64,000 nt of DNA from Albimonas pacifica (GTDB lineage Bacteria; Pseudomonadota; Alphaproteobacteria; Rhodobacterales; Rhodobacteraceae): positions 310,001-374,000 of the forward strand of contig NZ_FOQH01000007.1 in NCBI RefSeq assembly GCF_900113695.1, given 5' to 3'. Position numbers and translations under genes: made by a program. This document shows, piece by piece, positions 1-7,024 of the stretch (position 1 is its first letter; every line of letters begins with the position of its first letter). The notes below the pieces were generated by a model. The model had not been told where the DNA came from, made no database searches, and worked only from the letters and a program-made list of their open reading frames with translations.

Positions 1-6
1 GCCGCC

Positions 7-48
7 GTGACGGCCGTCAATGCGCCCGGCCCGCCGCGGGCGGACGCT
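7..48 (+). promoter_or_regulatory. FNR/FixK-type box with -10, promoter of the GroEL-like operon (site A)
   Basis: Positions 7-20 read GTGAC-GGCC-GTCAA, an FNR/CRP-family palindrome with one mismatch in the left arm. If the box is centred at -41.5, the -10 hexamer falls at 43-48 (GACGCT), which keeps the A at -11 and T at -7 typical of sigma-70. The start would be near 55, giving a 24-nt leader. Five other boxes in the first 9.2 kb share this geometry. Confidence 0.75.
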
Positions 49-78
49 TTTCCCCCTGCAACCGTCGGAGGCGACGCC

Positions 79-1704
79 ATGGCCTGGAAGAAGCTCCTGT
101 TCCACGGGGACGCGCGCGAGAAGCTCTTGAAGGGCGCCCAGGCGCTGACCGACGCGATCCGGGTGACGCTGGGCCCCCGCTCCCGCTCGGTGCTGATCCA
201 GAAAAGCTTCGGCCCCCCGATCGTGTGCGACGACGGGGTCACCATCGCCCGCGAGTTCCGCCTCAAGGAGCCGGAGGAGGACATGGGCGCCCAGGTCCTG
301 CGCCAGGCCGCCGAGCGCACCGGGGACGCGGTGGGCGACGGCACCTCGACCGCCACGATCCTGGCCGGGGCGCTGTTCGCCGAGGGGCTGCGCAACGTCG
401 CCGCCGGCGCCTCGGCCGTGGAGCTGCGCCGCGGCTTCGAGGACGGCCGCGCCGCCGCCGTCGCCGCGCTCAAGGCCCTGTCGCGCCCCGTCGCCTCGTC
501 GACCGAGCGGCGGCAGGTCGCCACGATCTCGGCCCATGGCGACGAGGCGGTCGGCGCCATGGTCGCCGAGGCGATGGAGAAGGTCGGCGAGGCCGGCGCG
601 ATCACGGTCGAGGATTCGCGCTCGGCCGAGACGGTGCTGGAGGTGGTCGAGGGGATGCAGTTCGACCGCGGCTGGATCTCCCCCTATTTCGTGACCGAGC
701 CCGAGGGGCTGCTGGCCCGGCTCGACCAGCCCGCGATCCTGCTGCACGAGAAGAAGATCTCCGGCCTGCGGCCGCTGACGCATCTGCTCGAGGCGGTGAT
801 CCAGGCCGACCGGCCGCTGCTGATCGTGGCCGAGGACCTCGACGAGGAGGCGCTGGCGACGCTGGTGGTCAACCGGCTGCGCGGATCGCTGAAGGTGGTG
901 GCGGTGAAGGCGCCGGGCTTCGGGGATCGCCGGCGGGCGATGCTCGACGACATCGGCGTGCTGACCGGCTGCCGGGTGGTCTCGCCGGACCTCGGGCTCG
1001 ACGTCGAGAAGCTGACGCTGGACCAGCTGGGCCGGGCCGCCTCGGTCCAGGTGGGGCGGGAGACGACGACCATCGTCGGCGGCGCCGGCGCGCGGGCGGA
1101 GATCGACGCCCGCCTCGCCCAGATCCGCCGCCAGATCGAGACGACCGACAGCGACTACGACCGCGAGAAGCTGCGCGAGCGGCTGGCCAAGCTCTCGGGC
1201 GGGGTGGCGGTGATCCGCGCCGGCGCCGCCACCGAGGCCGAGCTGAAGTTCCGCAAGGAGGCGCTGGACGACGCGATCTCGGCCACCCGCGCCGCGGCCG
1301 AGGAGGGGGTGGTCCCCGGCGGCGGCCTGGCGCTGGTGCGGGCGATGGACGCGGTCGAGAAACTCGCCGCGGGGCTGGAGGGGGACCGGCGCACCGGGGT
1401 CCTGTGCCTCGCCCGCGCCATGGCCGCCCCGGCCCGCCAGATCGCCGAGAACTCCTCGATCGACGGGGGCGTGGCGCTGGCCGAGATGCGCAAGGGCGCC
1501 GGCGCCTGGGGGCTCGACGCCGCCCGCGGCGTCTATGTCGACCTGCTGGAGGCGGGGATCATCGACGCGACCAAGGTGGTGCGCGTGGCGCTGGAGAACG
1601 CCGTCTCGGTCGCCGGCACGCTGCTGCTGACCGAGGCGACCATGGCCGAGGTCCCCGAGCCGGCCGAAAAACCCGCCCCGGGCGGGATGGACGCCTATGT
1701 CTGA
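79..1704 (+). CDS. groL: GroEL-like chaperonin (divergent 60-kDa paralogue)
   Basis: 541-residue group I chaperonin subunit, expected to form an ATP-driven folding ring in the cytoplasm. The ATP-site signatures are visible: LGPRSR near residue 30, DDGVTIA near 50, GDGTSTATI near 85 and the EEGVVPGGG segment near 410. Unlike housekeeping GroEL it lacks a Gly-Gly-Met tail, ending GGMDAYV, and no groES lies beside it, so it is probably a conditional paralogue. The start is the ATG preceded by GGAGG at 7-nt spacing. An in-frame upstream ATG at 22 codes through the regulatory box and is unlikely to be used. The stop overlaps the next gene by 8 nt (ATGTCTGA). Expression is expected from the FNR-type promoter just upstream. 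Confidence 0.93.
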   Translation: MAWKKLLFHGDAREKLLKGAQALTDAIRVTLGPRSRSVLIQKSFGPPIVCDDGVTIAREFRLKEPEEDMGAQVLRQAAERTGDAVGDGTSTATILAGALFAEGLRNVAAGASAVELRRGFEDGRAAAVAALKALSRPVASSTERRQVATISAHGDEAVGAMVAEAMEKVGEAGAITVEDSRSAETVLEVVEGMQFDRGWISPYFVTEPEGLLARLDQPAILLHEKKISGLRPLTHLLEAVIQADRPLLIVAEDLDEEALATLVVNRLRGSLKVVAVKAPGFGDRRRAMLDDIGVLTGCRVVSPDLGLDVEKLTLDQLGRAASVQVGRETTTIVGGAGARAEIDARLAQIRRQIETTDSDYDREKLRERLAKLSGGVAVIRAGAATEAELKFRKEALDDAISATRAAAEEGVVPGGGLALVRAMDAVEKLAAGLEGDRRTGVLCLARAMAAPARQIAENSSIDGGVALAEMRKGAGAWGLDAARGVYVDLLEAGIIDATKVVRVALENAVSVAGTLLLTEATMAEVPEPAEKPAPGGMDAYV

Positions 1705-2785
1705 GCGCGGCCGCCCCGCCGACGCGCCGCCGTCCGGGCCGCGCGCCTCGCCCACGCCCGCGCCCGATCCGGCCCGCCGCCCCGCGGCAGGCGGCACGGA
1801 ACCCGGGGGGCGCGCGAGCGACGTCGGTTCCGGGGAGGGGGCCTGGCGGGCGCCGGACGGCGCGACCGACGCCGGCGTCGCCGCGCGGCTGCGGGACCTG
1901 GCCGAGCTGCTCGACCGCCAGGGGGAGGGCGGCTTCCGGGCCCGCGCCTTCCGCGCCGCCGCCGCGGAGGTGGAGGCGCGGCTGGCGCGCGGCGACCCGC
2001 CGCTGGCCGACCTGTTCCGCCGCGGCGGCCCCGAGGCGCTGGAGGATCTGCCCGCCATCGGCCGCGGCATCGCCGCGGCGGTGGCCGAGATGCTGACCAC
2101 CGGCCGCTGGCGCCGCCTCGAACGCCTGCAGGGAGAGCTGACGCCCGAGGCCCTGTTCGCCACCCTGCCCGGCGTCGGCCCGCAACTGGCCCACCGGCTG
2201 GCCGACGCGCTGGAGGTCGACACGCTCGAGGAGCTGGAGACGGCCCTGCGCCTGGGCGAGACGCAGGTCGAAGGCGTCGGGCCGCGCCGCCGGGCGGCGA
2301 TCCTGGCCGCGCTGGGCGCGCGCCTGGCGCCCCTGCGCCGCACCGCCGGCGCCCGCGCGGGGCATGGCCCGCCGGCGGGCCTCCCCCTGCGGGAGCCCTC
2401 GGCCGCGCTGCTGCTGGAGATCGACGCCGAGTATCGCCGGAGGGCGGCGGCGGGCGAGCTGCCCCGCATCGCGCCGCGGCGCTTCAATCCCACCGGCGAG
2501 GCCTGGCTGCCGATCCTGCACGCGCGGCGCGACGGCTGGGAGTTCACGGCGCTGCACTCCAACACCGCCCGCGCGCATGAGCTGGGACGGACGGGCGACT
2601 GGGTGGCGATCTATTTCCATGAGCCCGACGGCCCCGGCGGCGGCCCCGAGGGCCGTCGCACCGTGGTCACCGAACGGCGCGGCGACCTCGCGGGCCGGCG
2701 GGTGGTGCGCGGCCGCGAGGACGACTGCCGCCGCCTGCCTGCTCCGCCGACGCCGCAGGACGGCCCGGCGCGCGACGACGGCTGA
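1697..2785 (+). CDS. Pol-beta N-terminal-like / helix-hairpin-helix DNA-binding protein
   Basis: 362 residues, translationally coupled to the GroEL-like gene. A disordered Pro/Ala/Gly-rich stretch fills the first 55 residues. Residues about 60-125 resemble the 8-kDa lyase-type domain of family X polymerases (LRDLAELLDRQGEGGFRARAFR), followed by two helix-hairpin-helix motifs (LPAIGRGIA and LPGVGPQLA) near 120-195. A separate C-terminal domain (about 230-335) contains FNPTGEAWLPILHARR and FTALHSNTARAHEL. No polymerase palm or PHP nuclease domain is present, so it should bind or process DNA rather than synthesise it. Family knowledge suggests a role in DNA protection or repair; the exact function is unknown. 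Co-expression with a chaperonin points to stress. Confidence 0.85.
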   Translation: MSERGRPADAPPSGPRASPTPAPDPARRPAAGGTEPGGRASDVGSGEGAWRAPDGATDAGVAARLRDLAELLDRQGEGGFRARAFRAAAAEVEARLARGDPPLADLFRRGGPEALEDLPAIGRGIAAAVAEMLTTGRWRRLERLQGELTPEALFATLPGVGPQLAHRLADALEVDTLEELETALRLGETQVEGVGPRRRAAILAALGARLAPLRRTAGARAGHGPPAGLPLREPSAALLLEIDAEYRRRAAAGELPRIAPRRFNPTGEAWLPILHARRDGWEFTALHSNTARAHELGRTGDWVAIYFHEPDGPGGGPEGRRTVVTERRGDLAGRRVVRGREDDCRRLPAPPTPQDGPARDDG

Positions 2786-2898
2786 CGCCCCGCCTCCCGC
2801 CGCAGGACGCGCGGACCGGCGAGGGGACCCCTCGCGCCGCCGCCGCGCGCCCGGAACGGGCGCAGGCGGCGCGGATGTCGGGCGGAGGAGCAGGCTTC

Positions 2899-2954
2899 GG
2901 GGGGAGATGCAGGGGGGGGGAGATGCAGGGGGGGGGGAGATGCAGGGGGCGGGG
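2899..2954. repeat. G-rich tandem repeat, G-quadruplex candidate
   Basis: Runs of 6, 9, 10 and 5 guanines on the plus strand are separated by the identical heptamer AGATGCA, followed by a further GGGG. The unit is 16-17 bp and repeats three times. Four long G runs with short loops fit an intramolecular G-quadruplex. It lies in the non-coding 2786-3223 interval between convergent genes, where I see no credible gene. Confidence 0.7.
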
Positions 2955-2965
2955 TCCTCGCCTGT

Positions 2966-2992
2966 GGCGGCCGCCCCTGGGGGGCGGCCGCC
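2966..2992. terminator. Perfect hairpin between convergent genes
   Basis: A 12-bp perfect inverted repeat (GGCGGCCGCCCC) with a TGG loop follows the pol-beta-N/HhH gene and faces the BON gene. There is no T tract, so it may be a transcript end-stabilising hairpin or a Rho-assisted bidirectional terminator. Confidence 0.5.
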
Positions 2993-3223
2993 GGGGTCGG
3001 ATCCGTCGCGCTCGACCGATCCGCCCCTGCCCGCCTGTCCTCCCGTCCATCGGCGCGCCGCCTCCGGATCCGCGGGCCGGCGGCCGGCGAGCCCTCGCCA
3101 CTGCGGCCGCGGTCTCCGTGCGCCCGTCGGAGGCGGGCGCGGCGGACCCGGGCGTCGGCGCCGGGTCGGGGAGGGGCCGCGCGCGCCGGCTCCCCAGAGA
3201 CCGGGCGTCGCGGCCGGGCGGGA

Positions 3224-3871
3224 TCAGGCGACGACGAGGTGGTCGACCACGCGGGCGACGCCGGGGGCGGCCCAGGCGGCGCGCTCGGCGCTGCGCCGCT
3301 CGCCCAGGAAGCGCACCTTGCCCTCCAGCGTGACCGTGCCGCCCTGCACCTCGACTCGGATCGAGGCGGCGTCGAGCTCTGCGTCGCGGTGGAAGGCCTT
3401 GCGGATCTGGTCGGCGACGTCGTCGGCCTTCACCGAGGGCCGCACCTTCACATGGTCGTTGATGCCGATCAGGCCGCCCAGCCGGCGGATCGCGGCCACC
3501 GCCGCCTCGGCCTGCCAGCGCTGCTCGACCTCGCCCTCCAGGGTGACCCGCCCATCCTTGACGGTGATGCGGATCCGCTCGTGGGGGACCGAGGTGGTCC
3601 AGCGCAGGGTGTTGGCGACGCGCTTGGCGATCTCGTCGTCGGCCTGCATGTGCACGCCCAGGGGACGGACCTCGATCTCGTCGGCGATGGCGCGCACGCC
3701 CTTCACGGTCTCGACCGTCTCCAGCGCGGTCACCTTCTCGGCGTAGGTGGGCACGTGGCCGGTCAGCGTCACGACGCCGTCGTCCACCGCCACGCCGATC
3801 CCGGCGGAGTCGAGGCTGGGTTCGAAGTCCAGCTCCTCGATGATGTCCTGCCGCAGCACCTTGTCGTCCAT
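3224..3871 (-). CDS. Triple BON-domain protein
   Basis: 215 residues with three BON domains, at about 1-70, 75-145 and 147-215. Each has the characteristic VxDGxVTLxGxV strand-turn (VDDGVVTLTGHV, VKDGRVTLEGEV, VQGGTVTLEGKV). BON domains bind lipids or hydrophobic ligands; exported members such as OsmY act in the periplasm. No signal peptide is visible here, so a cytoplasmic or membrane-surface role is more likely. The start is supported by GAGGAG 7 nt upstream. It lies 122 nt downstream of the 39-residue gene on the same strand and probably shares its FNR-type promoter. Confidence 0.9.
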   Translation of the reverse strand: MDDKVLRQDIIEELDFEPSLDSAGIGVAVDDGVVTLTGHVPTYAEKVTALETVETVKGVRAIADEIEVRPLGVHMQADDEIAKRVANTLRWTTSVPHERIRITVKDGRVTLEGEVEQRWQAEAAVAAIRRLGGLIGINDHVKVRPSVKADDVADQIRKAFHRDAELDAASIRVEVQGGTVTLEGKVRFLGERRSAERAAWAAPGVARVVDHLVVA

Positions 3872-3993
3872 GGTCGTCTCCTCTCGCTATGAGGGGATGC
3901 GGAAGCGCGCTCCCCCTTGCCGCCGGCGCAGGCCGGAGCCCGGCCGGCGAAGCGCCGTCCGCCGCGCGGCGGCGCGCGCGGCGGACGGCAGGC

Positions 3994-4113
3994 TCACTTG
4001 CTCGTCGGCTTGCCTCCACCCGGGCGCGTCGGGGCCGGGGCCGGCTTCGTCGCGGGCGCCGGCGCGGGCTTGGCGGCCGGCTTGGCAGGTTTGGGCTTCG
4101 ATTTGGGGTCCAT
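3994..4113 (-). CDS. 39-residue basic Pro/Ala/Lys-rich protein
   Basis: A small open frame starting MDPKSKPKPAKPAAKP and ending KPTSK. It is almost entirely Pro, Ala and Lys, with no acidic residue after position 2, resembling histone H1-like tails. The start codon has a strong GGAGG at about 8 nt and lies 41 nt downstream of the start predicted from the FNR-type promoter (site B). Composition, ribosome site and promoter together support a real gene. It is expected to be disordered, and a nucleic-acid-binding role is inference only. The BON gene follows in the same orientation. Confidence 0.7.
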   Translation of the reverse strand: MDPKSKPKPAKPAAKPAPAPATKPAPAPTRPGGGKPTSK

Positions 4114-4160
4114 GAGGGACGCCTCCGGTTCGCGCGACCCTGCAGGGGGGCCGCAAGGCC

Positions 4161-4202
4161 AGCGAACCACGAACCGCCGGCGTGCGCGTTGACGGGCGTC
4201 AC
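4161..4202 (-). promoter_or_regulatory. FNR/FixK-type box with -10 for the 39-residue/BON unit (site B)
   Basis: Read on the minus strand, 4202-4189 is GTGAC-GCCC-GTCAA. The hexamer at -12 to -7 is TTCGCT (4166-4161), keeping the final T but not A(-11). The predicted start is near 4154, 41 nt before the ATG. Confidence 0.7.
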
Positions 4203-4241
4203 CGCCGCGCGGATCGGGGCCGCGGGGCGCGCCGCGGGGCG

Positions 4242-4283
4242 ATGACCCCCGTCAATGCGCCCGGACCGCGTCGGGCGCAGAGT
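4242..4283 (+). promoter_or_regulatory. FNR/FixK-type box with -10 for the phasin-like gene (site C)
   Basis: Positions 4242-4255 read ATGAC-CCCC-GTCAA, and CAGAGT at 4278-4283 sits exactly at the -10 distance with A(-11) and T(-7). The predicted start near 4290 leaves a 30-nt leader. It is divergent from site B with about 40 bp between the two boxes. Confidence 0.75.
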
Positions 4284-4319
4284 CGGGCCTTCCCCCTTCC
4301 CCAGCTATGGAGAGCCAAC

Positions 4320-4790
4320 ATGAGACGGAGCACAGCGTCGAAACCCGCGCGCCCGGACGGCCCCCTTGCATCCGCCTTCGACCCCAGCGCGGCGTTCCGC
4401 TTCCAGTCGCTGCTCGTGCGCAATGGCTCCGACACGCAGGCGCACGGGTTCGATCGCATGGTGCGGATGGGCCAGGAGTATCTGGCCTTCGTCAGCCACC
4501 GGCTGGACCGCGACCGGACGCTGATGTCCGATCTGGCGGCGGCCGACGGGCCGGCGGACATCGCCGGCGTCTGGAACGCCTTCCTGCAGACCGCGCAGCA
4601 GGAATACGCCGAGGAGACCCAGCGCCTCATGAGCCAGTGGCTCGACGGCGCCCGGGACGCGGCGGCGGACGTGCAGCACCAGTTCGACGACGCCCAGACC
4701 GTCGCCGGATCGGCGACCGACGCGGCCGCCCGGCATTCGGCCGGCAAGGCCGCCGGGGCGGCCGCCCGCGCCGACGCGTCGGCGAACTGA
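4320..4790 (+). CDS. Phasin-family protein
   Basis: 156-residue amphipathic helical protein related to phasins, which coat polyhydroxyalkanoate granules or act as stress-related helpers. The central helix (about 55-125) contains FLQTAQQEYAEETQRLM, typical of the phasin_2-type domain. The C-terminus is Ala/Asp-rich. The start was chosen at MRRSTASK because a GGAGAG lies 8 nt upstream and upstream codons would run through the regulatory box. It is monocistronic and driven by site C. No polymer synthase lies nearby, so a general stress role is as likely as granule binding. Confidence 0.82.
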   Translation: MRRSTASKPARPDGPLASAFDPSAAFRFQSLLVRNGSDTQAHGFDRMVRMGQEYLAFVSHRLDRDRTLMSDLAAADGPADIAGVWNAFLQTAQQEYAEETQRLMSQWLDGARDAAADVQHQFDDAQTVAGSATDAAARHSAGKAAGAAARADASAN

Positions 4791-4963
4791 ACGGCGAGCG
4801 CCGGACCGGCGCCGACCGGACAGGACGGGGCGCGGAGATGACCGGCGCGCGGCCGCAGCCGGGAACGCCCCCCTCAACGACGGTCCCGAGGACCCCGGGC
4901 AGACGCCGCCCTGTCCCTCCCCCCAAGGGCGGGCGCGCGCAGCCGGGCAGGGCCGGGGAGAGA

Positions 4964-4992
4964 CCGCAGGAAGCTCCCCACGCTTCCTGCGG
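4964..4992. terminator. 11-bp perfect hairpin in the phasin/HPF convergent gap
   Basis: CCGCAGGAAGC pairs perfectly with GCTTCCTGCGG across a 7-nt loop. A second 8-bp hairpin (CCGGATCC arms) follows at 5011-5032. They lie in the 4791-5162 gap between convergent genes and probably form the 3' ends of both transcripts. I see nothing else in this gap. Confidence 0.55.
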
Positions 4993-5162
4993 CGCCTACG
5001 GCCCGGCGGACCGGATCCGCGCCAGGATCCGGCCCGCTCCCCCCCTTCGCCGCCGGGCCTCTCGCGCCGCCCTTCTCCCCTCGCGGTCGAGCGCAGGCGG
5101 ACGGGTCCGGCCCGCGCGCGGCGCAGGCTCGGGCCCTTGCGCGGGGGCGCGTCCCGGGCGGC

Positions 5163-5714
5163 TCAGTCGACGATCGTGACGGCCGCGGCGTAGGGGCCCG
5201 CGTCGTGGTCGCGGATCCGGAAGCGCAGGCGGGCGCCCTCGGTCAGGCGCTCCCAGTCCTGCGGAGAGAGGTCCTCGCGCTCGAAATAGACCTCGCGGCC
5301 GTCGTCCGAGCGGATGAAGCCGTGGTCCAACTCCCGCGCCAGCACCATCACCTCGCCATGGTGCACGGACGGATGGTCCTTCACCTCGACCCGCCCCATC
5401 ACCTGCCGGCGCTTCTTGAGCCGGGTCTCGGCCGCCCCGAAGGCCTGGTCGACGGCCAGGATCACGTCCTCCTGCAGGTCGCCGTGGGCGACCTCGCGTT
5501 CGAAGGTCAGGTCGGGGCCCGGCATGCGCAGGGTCAGGCGCACCTTCACCTCATTGCCATGGCGGCGACGATGCTGCGCCGCCTCGAGCGTCAGTTCGCA
5601 GCCGACGATGCGGTCGGAGATCCGCTCCAGCGCGGCGATGCGCCGGTCGATCAGCGCCTGCACGGCCGGAGAGGCGTCCAGGTTGCGCCAGGCGATCACG
5701 GGATGGGTCTGCAT
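5163..5714 (-). CDS. Ribosome hibernation factor-like protein fused to a cold-shock domain
   Basis: 183 residues. The first ~110 match the HPF/RaiA (YfiA) fold that binds the 30S decoding centre to silence ribosomes. The C-terminal ~70 residues are a cold-shock-like OB fold with HGFIRSDDGREVYFEREDL. The usual long-form HPF dimerisation tail is absent and replaced by the nucleic-acid-binding domain. It is encoded 12 nt after the CBS gene; its ribosome site (GAGGACC) overlaps that gene's stop codon, so the two are coupled. Likely role: storing ribosomes and RNA during energy limitation. Confidence 0.88.
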   Translation of the reverse strand: MQTHPVIAWRNLDASPAVQALIDRRIAALERISDRIVGCELTLEAAQHRRRHGNEVKVRLTLRMPGPDLTFEREVAHGDLQEDVILAVDQAFGAAETRLKKRRQVMGRVEVKDHPSVHHGEVMVLARELDHGFIRSDDGREVYFEREDLSPQDWERLTEGARLRFRIRDHDAGPYAAAVTIVD

Positions 5715-5726
5715 GGTCTCGGGTCC

Positions 5727-6146
5727 TCAGCGGTGGTGATCTGCGACGCCGTGCAGCAGTTCGCCCGACAGGTCGCGGCCCACGGCATGGGCGACGTCGC
5801 CGAGGCTGAGCATCCCCACCAGGCGCTTGCGCTCGTCGATCACCGGCAGGCGCCGGATGCCGCGCTGGGTCATCAGGTGGATGGCGTCCTCGACCGACTC
5901 GGTGGTGCGGCAGTAGACGACGCCGCGGGTCATGATCTCCTCGGCGCGGGTGCGGGCGGGGTCGCGGCCGGCGGCGACCACGCGCACGGCGATGTCGCGG
6001 TCGGTGATCATGCCCACCAGGCGGTCGTCCTTGCCGACGGGCACCGCGCCGATGTCGTCGGTCTTCATCATCCGCGCGATCTCGCTGACGGGGGTGTCCT
6101 CGCTCACCCAGTCCGCGTGCGCGTGCATCGCTTTCGAAACGTCCAT
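5727..6146 (-). CDS. CBS-pair protein (Hrp1-like)
   Basis: 139 residues consisting of two CBS motifs only (about 5-60 and 70-130), with GAVPVGKDDRLVGMITDRDIAVRVVA split across the first and RRLPVIDERKRLVGMLSLGD in the second. Stand-alone CBS pairs bind adenine nucleotides and sense energy state. It is similar in size and layout to hypoxic response protein 1 of mycobacteria. A clean GGGAGG lies 6 nt before the ATG. It is first gene of a two-gene unit with the HPF-like gene, transcribed from site D with a predicted 26-nt leader. Confidence 0.9.
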   Translation of the reverse strand: MDVSKAMHAHADWVSEDTPVSEIARMMKTDDIGAVPVGKDDRLVGMITDRDIAVRVVAAGRDPARTRAEEIMTRGVVYCRTTESVEDAIHLMTQRGIRRLPVIDERKRLVGMLSLGDVAHAVGRDLSGELLHGVADHHR

Positions 6147-6178
6147 GGCTGCCTCCCTGTGCCAGACCTTCGGCCGCC

Positions 6179-6220
6179 AGCCTGCGGCGCGCGGGCGCGG
6201 CGGGCATTGACGGGCGTCAT
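6179..6220 (-). promoter_or_regulatory. FNR/FixK-type box with -10 for the CBS/HPF unit (site D)
   Basis: On the minus strand 6220-6207 is ATGAC-GCCC-GTCAA, and CAGGCT at 6184-6179 sits at the -10 position with A(-11) and T(-7). The start is predicted near 6172. Confidence 0.75.
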
Positions 6221-6512
6221 CGGGCAGGGGCGGCCGACCCCGCGCAGCTTCGCGCACCCGGGCCGCCGAGCATGACGACGCAGGGCGCGGCCGGGTCGAT
6301 CCGCGCAAGCGAGGCGCGCGCCGGGTCCGCCCCAGCGCCGCCATGCCGCCGGGCGTCGCCGGGCCGTGGGTCGCCAGGGGCATGCGCCCGCGCGGCGGCG
6401 ACGCGGCGGCTCAGGGTCTCGGATCCATGCCGGGCGAACGACCGCATGGCCCGTCCTCGCCGGGGCGGGCGCGGCCGGCGTCGAGGGCGGTCGTCGTCGC
6501 CGCGGGCCGGCG
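6221..6512. other. Non-coding stretch between divergent sites D and E
   Basis: About 290 bp between two divergent FNR-type promoters. A minus-strand 76-codon frame exists here, but it is Arg/Ala-rich and runs into box D. I see no convincing gene or hairpin. Confidence 0.5.
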
Positions 6513-6554
6513 GTGACGGCGGTCAATGCCCGCGCCCCGCATCTGGCCGAGGCT
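6513..6554 (+). promoter_or_regulatory. FNR/FixK-type box with -10 for the DUF2267/kinase unit (site E)
   Basis: Positions 6513-6526 read GTGAC-GGCG-GTCAA. GAGGCT at 6549-6554 occupies the -10 position with A(-11) and T(-7). The predicted start near 6561 gives a 28-nt leader. Confidence 0.75.
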
Positions 6555-6588
6555 TCGTCGGGTTGGAACCGTCAGCGGGAGCCAAGCG

Positions 6589-7014
6589 ATGTCCTTCACC
6601 GGAATCACCAGTCTCGATCACGCCCCCCAGGTGGCGGCGGAGTGGCTCAACGAGCTGTCGGACGACCTGTTCTGGTCGGACAAGGGCCGGGCCTACGTGC
6701 TGCTGCGCGCCACGCTTCACGCGCTGCGCGACTTCATGACGGCGGACGAGGCGGCCGACCTCGCCGCTCAACTGCCGGTGCTGATGCGCGGTATCTACTG
6801 CGAGGGGTGGCGCCCGTCCGCCACGCCGGTCAAGCGGCGGAGCAAGGCCGACCTGCTGGAGCGGGTCTCGGCCGCCTTCGCCGGCGATCCTCCCGACGAC
6901 GTCGAGAACTGCATCGGCGCGGTCTTCGACCTGCTCCAGAGGCGCATCTCGAAGGGCGAGATCGAGCACGTCCGACATTCGCTGCGCCGCCCGATCCAAG
7001 AGATCTGGGCATAG
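6589..7014 (+). CDS. DUF2267 family protein
   Basis: 141-residue helical protein matching the DUF2267 family. The hallmark LPVLMRGIYCEGWRP lies near residue 65-80, and a second helical half contains VFDLLQRRISKGEIEHVRHSLRRPI near the C-terminus. Its biochemical function is not established; in other bacteria such genes occur beside universal-stress and CBS genes. The chosen ATG has GGGAG about 7 nt upstream; an earlier in-frame ATG at 6526 lies in the promoter box. The next gene starts 10 nt after the stop. Confidence 0.88.
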   Translation: MSFTGITSLDHAPQVAAEWLNELSDDLFWSDKGRAYVLLRATLHALRDFMTADEAADLAAQLPVLMRGIYCEGWRPSATPVKRRSKADLLERVSAAFAGDPPDDVENCIGAVFDLLQRRISKGEIEHVRHSLRRPIQEIWA

Positions 7015-7024
7015 GGCGGGCGCC

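Noticed and set aside
7-78. Upstream in-frame start for the GroEL-like gene
   Set aside because: The extra codons run through the FNR-type box and predicted promoter; the ATG at 79 has GGAGG at good spacing and matches the GroEL N-terminus.
225-2096. Long Arg-rich frames overlapping the GroEL-like and many other genes
   Set aside because: Typical shadows of GC-rich coding DNA: Arg/Gly/Pro-rich, no ribosome site, and they cross start and stop signals of clearly homologous genes.
6217-6447. 76-codon minus-strand frame upstream of the CBS gene
   Set aside because: Arg/Ala-rich, no homology recognised, and it ends inside FNR-type box D, the CBS gene's promoter.
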